Shown here one piece after another: positions 57,685-64,000 of a stretch of 64,000 nt of DNA. Source of the DNA: Cloeon dipterum (taxonomy: Eukaryota > Arthropoda > Insecta > Ephemeroptera > Baetidae); the NCBI RefSeq assembly GCF_949628265.1, contig NC_088786.1, positions 2,914,001 through 2,978,000 on the forward strand, given 5' to 3'. Position numbers and translations under genes: made by a program. The notes under the pieces are model-generated. The model had not been told where the DNA came from, made no database searches, and saw nothing but the letters and a program-made list of their open reading frames with translations. Each line of letters starts with the position of its first letter. Positions within the stretch are counted from its first letter, which is position 1.

Positions 57685-60662
57685 TCAGCTTTGGTAGAAA
57701 TCGGCACCGCCGCCGGTGCCGCTGAAGCGTCTGAGCGTGGTCCTGGGCACCCAGTAGGGTGGCGTATTGTGGTTTTGGGGACTGAACTCGGCCGACGGGT
57801 TGACCGGCGTGCCCGCCGCCGCAGACTGACTGCTCAGGATGGTGCGCGAGTTGTTCACCTCGTCGGCCAGCGCGTTCACGTTCAGCAGCGGCTCAGCGAG
57901 GCTGCGGCGGTTGTCGTTGCGCAACGAGTCGCACGTCTCCTGGGAACAATGAGCAACCTTCGTTTCATTGCAGAAGCGTCGCTTTCCTGACCGAATCGGA
58001 GTGCACATGCACGCGGAGGACATTTCGTTTATTTTGTACTGAATTTCAAGAGTTTCCAATGCTGATGGGGACAAGTGCAACCTAGCTCTGATTATATACC
58101 GAACAGTAAAACAAAACAATAACTGTTACATGGCTCATGCATGTTTTTAAGAAAATAAATAATTTTAATGTTGTCTAGAAATTAAATGGTAGATTCGCAA
58201 TTTAATGTAATTACAGCGGCGCAATCAAATGGCAACTCCCGAAATCACGAAATTTCAAACAAACCAATCAGTAGTTACCTTCATTTTGCTCAACTGCTCC
58301 TGCAAGGAGCGATACTCCTCGAGGAAACGCTCAAGTTGGGCCGCGTGGTAGTCATAAGAGTTGACGACATTGCTCTTGGTGGCCGGCGTCGCGTACACTG
58401 GCGGCTGGTCGCGCACATTGTCCACGGGAGAGGTAGGCAGGCTAGGGAATCTCGTAAGTGTGTGTCTCTTATTGAAAGCTGCAGCGGCGCCACTCACGAC
58501 AGCGGCAGACGAGGCGAACATTTCGCCCGAGCACAGGTTGAGCGAGCTGGACGAGCGCTGCCCGCCGGCCACCATGTTGTCCGTCGAGAAGCGACGCATC
58601 GAGTCGCCGCTGCTGCTCGTGTAGCGGCTGTCCGGCAGCAGCGGCGACTGGCTGCTGTCCGAACAGCCGCCGCGGCGCCACCGACGCTCTGGCGGCCGCC
58701 GCGGCAGCGTGCAGAAACTCTCCGAGCCGTACCGAGGGTCGTACGGCTGGTACTTGGCCTCGTTGGGGTCGGGGGGCAGTGGCGGCGCGTGGATGTGCAA
58801 GTCTTTCATCTCTATGCTGGGCACCCGTTCGGCGTGGCGGCTTTCCGCCAGGCCGCTCAGGTCGGACGAGCAGAACTGCAGGCCGCGGCCGGACGTGTAC
58901 GACGGCAACTCGCTTCTGCCACTGAAACAAGACCAGAGCACTCCTCGTTGCTTCATCGTGCATCGACAATTGACCAAAATATATACAAATCTGATGAATC
59001 CAATGCTTACCTTCTAATGCTGGAAGCTACTCCAGATTTGAGCGTCTCGGGGTCGCTGGTCTCGCTGTCGCTGACCATGTTTCTGCTCGCAGCGCAACTC
59101 TCCACGTCAGCGTTGTGCCCAGCCTCGCTGCTATTGGCCCCATCAGGCGATCTGGCATCCCACTGGTCCTTCGGCGAGTACTTGTTCCTCAGCAGGTTGT
59201 CCGCAGGGTCGTCGACGCAGGACACGCCTCGGTAATCGCCGTGCTTTCTGATCTCGTGATGCTGGAGGTTGACAGCACTGACCGTGACGCCGGGGTTCCG
59301 ACCGTTCATGCTAGCACCTTTATGATTCAGTTCGATCTTTTCGTACGAGTCCTCGCGTCGACGCCGCCTCTCCATCCGAAGGTTGTTTTTCCTGCGGATG
59401 GTGCACGCACAAACGACGACTAGCGACAGAGCGACGACGAAAAGGGCGGCAACGATTATTCCGGCTATAACCACCCGACCGGTCATCGGCGGCTCGGGTG
59501 CTTTCCTCGACATCGCCAGGGTCACGTTCGCCTCCACCTTGCCCGCTTTATTCTCTGCTGAACACACGTAGACGCCGGCGTCTTGGATTTCAGCCGACAA
59601 AATGGTCAGGTTGCTCGCCTTCGCCGTGTCCCCGAGTTCGTGCACCATGTACGTCTTGCGGTTGAACGCAGACCCCGTAAGATTGGCTATTACTCGGTTC
59701 TTCCAGAACCACCTGACCTTGGGCTCGGGAACACCGTCGATTCTGCAACTCATGGTCACGTTGCTGCCCTCGACACCCTTGGTCACCACGGCCCTGGCTA
59801 CGATTTCAGGTACGCACGCAAAATCGTCAAGCTCCAGCTTGTCCCACGTCTTTCCCGCCACTCTCGAGGGAGAATGGCAGACAGGCGGCACGCTGTATGG
59901 AATCTTGACGTTCAGCATCCACTCTCTGAGCGGCTTGAGACCACAGGAGCAGTTCCACGGGTTATTGTGAAGGTCCAGGCCGGCGAGGCTCTTGAGGTCG
60001 GTCAGCGATGTGGCCTTGATGGCCACCATCATGTTGTTGTCGAGTTTGAGGAACGTCAGCGACTTTTCCAGTCCTGCGAAAGCGCGCTGCTCGATCGTGC
60101 CAAGGCGGCACTCGCTCATCTCCAGCCTGACCAGCTGCGGCACCTTCTTGAAGGCGTCGTTGGACACCCTCTGGATGGGGTTGCCGCTCAGCTTGATCTC
60201 GCGCAGCTCCGAGATGGACTCGAAAATGTGCGACGGCACCGCGGTCAGCTGATTGCTGCTCAGGTCCAACTCGACCAGGTTGGTCAGTTTGCGGAAGGCG
60301 AAGCGGTGCAGCGATTTGATACGGCACTTGGCCAGGTAGATCTTCTGCAGGTTGGTCAGGCTGGCGTCGCTGAAGGCGTCGCGGCCCACCTCGACCACCG
60401 CGTTGCCCGTGAAGTCGAGCACTTGCGTCCCGGCGTCTAACTCATCGGGGATCACGCTCAGGTTGGCGTTCACACACAACACTGTCTCTTTGCCGTTCTT
60501 CCATTTGCACTCGCACGCGCGCGGACACTCGGCGCCGCACAGACACGCCAGACACACCAGCAGCAGCAGCACGTATGGGTTCACGTGCCCGATCGGCTGA
60601 CGGAGGCGCACTTTGCGGTGGGGCGGCGAGCAGCGGCGGCAGTGGCTGCGGAGCTTGCTCAT
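57685..60662 (-). CDS. kek: kekkon-family LRR-Ig transmembrane receptor
   Basis: Minus-strand exons: 59011-60662, 58279-58921 and 57685-57939, with introns of 89 and 339 nt and matching phases, giving 849 aa. The signal peptide core lies at 30-43 (VLLLLVCLACLCGA). A cysteine-rich LRRNT is at about 46-62, then about six leucine-rich repeats. The LRRCT (NPWNCSCGLKPLREW, C238/C240/C262/C283) follows. One C2-type Ig domain has C306 and C367 (DAGVYVCSAENKAG). The transmembrane helix spans about 397-420, followed by a basic stop-transfer (RRKNN...RRRRR). The 430-residue cytoplasmic tail is Ser/Pro-rich, with a short predicted coiled coil (about 746-772) and the C-terminus GADFYQS. This is the domain order of Drosophila Kekkons, some of which bind the EGF receptor or modulate BMP signalling. 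The paralogue (kek1, 2, 5 or 6) was not resolved. An in-frame stop precedes the ATG, so the start is firm. Confidence 0.93.
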
Positions 60663-60690
60663 GGCCCTCAGCAGCGGCTGCCGACGGCAT
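60442..60690 (-). CDS. long upstream ORF overlapping the kekkon start
   Basis: The ATG at 60690 (A at -3) opens an 82-codon frame out of phase with kekkon, running over its first 74 codons to TGA at 60442. The ATG lies within the same 5' exon (acceptor at 60740/60741). If the mRNA includes this exon, ribosomes meet this ATG before the kekkon ATG at 60662. Its composition (Ala/Pro/Arg-rich) probably just reflects the overlapped gene. Confidence 0.35.
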   Translation of the reverse strand: MPSAAAAEGHEQAPQPLPPLLAAPPQSAPPSADRAREPIRAAAAGVSGVSVRRRVSARVRVQMEERQRDSVVCERQPERDPR

Positions 60691-60739
60691 AGTCACACCT
60701 TCATTGCTCGCCGCGGCAGTCTTCTCGCCCTCCTGTGGT

Positions 60740-60770
60740 CTGCAACAAGAATTAACAAGTGTCCTCTTTT
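60740..60770 (-). promoter_or_regulatory. 3' splice site upstream of the kekkon start codon
   Basis: On the minus strand the sequence reads TTAATTCTTGTTGCAG, then an exon beginning at 60739. This places the kekkon ATG in an internal exon and implies one or more 5' UTR exons at higher coordinates. Confidence 0.6.
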
Positions 60771-61481
60771 AATGATCAGATTATCACATTTTTTGTTCAA
60801 TTGATCTTAATAATATTGGTCTTTAGGGTTGTTCTCTCAGGAAGCAATGGTGGAAAGTCTAAACACTCGAAACGTATTGCTCAACAGTTATGTTGATTAC
60901 AGTGTTTATTCTGCGAAAGAATCGTTAAACGCACTAACATCGCTTTGGAAATTTAATTAAGAGTTTCGTGTTAATATTCACCCCCACGCACGAATTAATA
61001 AGCTGCTGGTCTGCTCTCTTGTTTTGCCCGCGCGCGACGCAGAATAAACTTGAGTGTGTATTCCACTTTTAGCGCGATAGCTGCCACGTTTGCTTGCTTA
61101 ACCCGCGCACACTTCATGCAAATGAGTTTCTTTTTCAGTGTGCGAAAGGAGATGCGTTACACGAGAGCGTAATGTAGCGCTTGCCCGCTGAAACCACCGC
61201 CGAGTGCTGGCTGGCTGGATGGAGTGAGCGAGTGCTTTGTCTGGCGCGTGCACAAAGGAAGCCGTCTTCGATAACCTCTGCCTGCTCTTTCTCTTTTCTT
61301 GAAAATTTCGCCCGCAAAAAGAACAATGGAGCCGAAATTGCAAAATTTATGCGCCGTCTCTCTGTGTGTAATTAATTTTTCAGCCGTGAGCCGGCTTATT
61401 AGTCCCGGGAGCGACGCGCACAAATTTGCAGCCGGATTTTTTCTCGCCGGCTTTATCAACCTGCTTTTTGTACTAGCTCAC

Positions 61482-61510
61482 AGTGAGAGAGAAAGAGAGA
61501 GAGAGAGAGT
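61482..61510. repeat. GA microsatellite
   Basis: (GA)n run with one AAA interruption, 29 nt. Confidence 0.8.
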
Positions 61511-62374
61511 GGGTCGCCGGCCTGAAAACACATAAAGCATTCGCAGACTGGAGAGCGACGCGGCTTTTATCTGCTTCGGCTTGCAGGGAGCCCTCAGATG
61601 TCCAAAGAGACGCATTTACATTACAGATGTTCGCCTCCCAAGAATAAGGACAGTCCAACCTTTTAGTTTGCTAAAAATTAACTTATAATCAGCAGAATTA
61701 TGGCGTTAAAATATATATTTTTTAATCTATAAAAAAACCGGAAATGTTTAATAATAAACTACATTTTCAAAATTAATGGAGGGTAGTTTTTATGCGACGC
61801 ATAAATTTTAAATCATAAGGAGAAATGAAGAATTTCCTCAATGTTGATAATTTAATATCAGCATACCATATAGGGAGTTTCAATGAAGCTAGATGCTAGA
61901 AACAACGATTAATACCTCAAAGAACTCCAGGAAAGATAAATAACAACATATATGTAAAATCTAGTTTGAATGTAACGGTGGCTTCCCCTAGCTTGAGGTG
62001 TATTTTTTCAGCTGCGGAGCAGCTCCCTTGAGTATCGGCGGCGCGCACAGAATATTCGCGATAATGGTAACAAGAGTGTCTCTCTGCTAAAGCAGCAGCA
62101 GCAGCAACAACAAACCTGCCAACGTTTTTCCCTTTTGCACTGGTGCTCACAGAAGGGCTCTTGATGTCATTTGCGTACACACGGAATGAAATACGTGAGC
62201 TGATAAAATAATGGACTGGGTCACGATCTTTCTGTGTGCGTCTTGCGCAGAAAACAGGGCGCATTATTGTCTCTAATTTCCCGTCTGCCACTGCATTATG
62301 TCCCGCAGACACGCCACGTGAAGTAGATCATGTTCGTTGCAGTGCAGTTCGTAGTTCTAGAGCATTGGATGTCA

Positions 62375-62718
62375 AATAAATTCAGCACTGGAATTTTTGA
62401 CACTGCCAATTGATCATTAAGGTTCGAATCAGGTTAGGCAGCTGAAAAAATCGGCATGATGATTCGAAAATCACCACAAGAGCGCCGTCCAGCCTTTATT
62501 CACTTTCTGCTGGCTGTCACTGTGGCGCTGCTGTCTCGATAGCTAAATAAAGAGAACCTAGTTGCCGGCGTTCTTTTGGCTAGGTTCAGACCACAAACTG
62601 CCAAAGAAATTTTCGGTTCATCGTGTCGAATTGTCTACCGTGCGACTCGACTATCTAATCAGCTCAACCTTCAAGAATCGATTGGTTTGGTCAAATTTGA
62701 AATTCAAGTGCCGCACTT
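62375..62718. mobile_element. IR-C element, copy 5
   Basis: The left end is GCACTGGAATTTTTGACACTGCCAATTGATCATTAA, very like the left end of copy 4. The core is GCTGTCACTGTGGCGCTGCTGTCTCGAT. Inner arms include GTTCAGACCACAAACTGCCAAAG. The right end is GGTCAAATTTGAAATTCAAGTGC. Confidence 0.7.
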
Positions 62719-64000
62719 TTAAGTGCATTCCTGATCAATTATTATAGCTATTCGCTCATGCTGTCCGTGTTTTGATTTTCAATCTGCAGTCATTCAGTCT
62801 CAATTGCATGACCTATATTCTAGTGAAGAAGTTGGTATATATCCCTACAGACCACTTTTAAATCCACCCGATGAACTAAGCGTTTCGTAGACCGTAGTTA
62901 TGGTGCACTCCATTCAATTCGATCCCTCGATATTTCTCAACTATATATGGTACACAGCAGACGTAATAAATTCAACTTTTTATTGCTGATTCACGCTGAA
63001 ATAAAACAATCGAAGTCATAAGCACCGAGCTTACTCAGCCAAATAAAATACTATATTACGCTTGCTGCCCTCCTGCTCTCTCTCTATCCTCTCTCTCTCA
63101 CACTCAATGAATGAAACGGCTCGATACCAGGCCATTGTCGTCGCACCCGCAGCGTCGGGATTTGAATGGCATTTTTGAGCCCGGGTTGGATTCGGATTAC
63201 TCTTCGGATTACTCGGCGTTGCGTGAGCCTCGCGGCGGAGTAATTACTGCTCGCCACGCGGATCAAAAATCAATGCATACCAACTGAAATACAGTTCCAA
63301 TGAAATCTCAATAGGTCTGATCTAAAATCACGAAACAACTATCACAATTCCCCAAATTTTGCGGTAAAATGGTGGGAAATTTATTTAATTTTTAAACAAT
63401 GCAGTGGAATCGCATGCAGCAGAGGTGCTGAAATTAATATATTCGGAAATCACGCAGCGCAATTTATTCCTTCTGATGAGTCACGATTTATTTTATTAAT
63501 ACGAATGGGCGGAGAACAAATTGCCCGTTAACGTTGACAGACTATATAGTTCCGGAGCGACATGTCCATCACGCTTGTCACACGAGCTTCCATTTTTCCA
63601 TATTACTTTTGGAAGAGCCATTTTCGACTTGACAGCCGTTCGTGCATTTTTCCCAACCTGTCCACCGTTGCCGACTGCGTTGAGGATATTTGATGGGTAA
63701 AGCAAAACCGGCTTGACAGTTTCCACTGTAAATACAACACATAGCAACAAAATAGTTTCAGCTCATTTCCATCTAAAGAATTTAATGAATTTCGCGGTGT
63801 ACGAATTGTACCCGAGACTTAATGCGGAGTGCACGGCTGCAGCATCGTCTATCCAATTAAAACTTTCAATTGCAAGCGTTTGCAGCAGCAAGTTCCGCGT
63901 GCACTTATCCAGATTGTGTGCCTGGCAATTTGCTTCTCGCACTCGGCATCGTTTCGCCCTGCTCGCCCGGCGCTTGCCAAGTCCATTACGGCCATTGCAG

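Larger units (their letters stand above)
60771..64000. other. region upstream of kekkon (probably 5' intron or promoter)
   Basis: No supportable gene. It holds a GA microsatellite (61482-61510), a CAG/CAA run (about 62091-62114), an IR-C element (62375-62718), a CT-rich tract (about 63071-63101) and GC-rich patches near 61.2-61.5 kb. A weak exon-like block on the minus strand at about 63.60-63.73 kb is discussed in the findings. Confidence 0.5.

Noticed and set aside
58186..60440. Long plus-strand frames (349, 285 and 122 codons)
   Set aside because: They are antisense to the kekkon exons; the minus-strand frames encode clear LRR, Ig and transmembrane domains.
1..64000. CRISPR arrays, rRNA genes, transposase or reverse-transcriptase genes; tRNA genes
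   Set aside because: None is visible: the repeats are dispersed or inverted rather than regularly spaced, and no frame resembles a transposase or polymerase. tRNAs were looked for only by eye (T-loop-like GGTTCRA), so a tRNA scan would be needed to exclude them.

Overview
The window is nuclear DNA of an arthropod, most probably an insect; I cannot tell the order. The evidence is GT-AG introns, many only 50-90 nt long, AT-rich spacers, a kekkon-type LRR-Ig receptor (a family known from arthropods) and an ERG/FLI-type ETS factor resembling fly Ets21C. There are no prokaryotic or viral genes, rRNAs or transposase genes. I noticed no tRNA by eye.

Layout. (1) 0.74-6.24 kb, plus strand: a proline-rich secreted protein that I do not recognise, with two apparent alternative 3' ends (stop at 4389 or at 6242). 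(2) 6.68-13.18 kb: a dense block of five housekeeping genes. These are RPL41 (minus), PIGC (plus), ITFG2 (minus), IMMP2L (minus) and TRAPPC4 (plus). RPL41/PIGC and IMMP2L/TRAPPC4 are head to head. PIGC and ITFG2 converge with their poly(A) signals 3 nt apart. IMMP2L and ITFG2 lie in tandem with only 4 nt between stop and start. RPL41 is only 25 codons, split by an intron, so ordinary ORF calling misses it. (3) 13.2-18.5 kb: repeat-rich spacer. (4) 18.78-34.23 kb, plus strand: an ERG/FLI-subfamily ETS gene with PNT and ETS domains, in six exons with large repeat-bearing introns. One middle exon is less certain. Its 3' UTR appears to run to about 35.94 kb. (5) 35.9-57.2 kb: about 21 kb without a supportable gene, holding palindromic elements, dispersed repeats and microsatellites. 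(6) 57.69-60.66 kb, minus strand: a kekkon-family receptor in three coding exons. A 3' splice site just upstream of its ATG implies 5' UTR exons to the right, perhaps outside the window. (7) 60.74-64.0 kb: probably its 5' intron or upstream region.

Repeats are the second theme. Several families of short non-coding inverted-repeat (MITE-like) elements recur: IR-A has three copies, IR-B two, IR-C five, and IR-F and IR-G one each. A dispersed repeat of about 450 bp (Rep-D) occurs in both orientations, and several copies carry a perfect direct repeat of AGGTCA. All gene models come from reading splice sites and phases by eye. Protein names rest on remembered family similarity, not on a database search.
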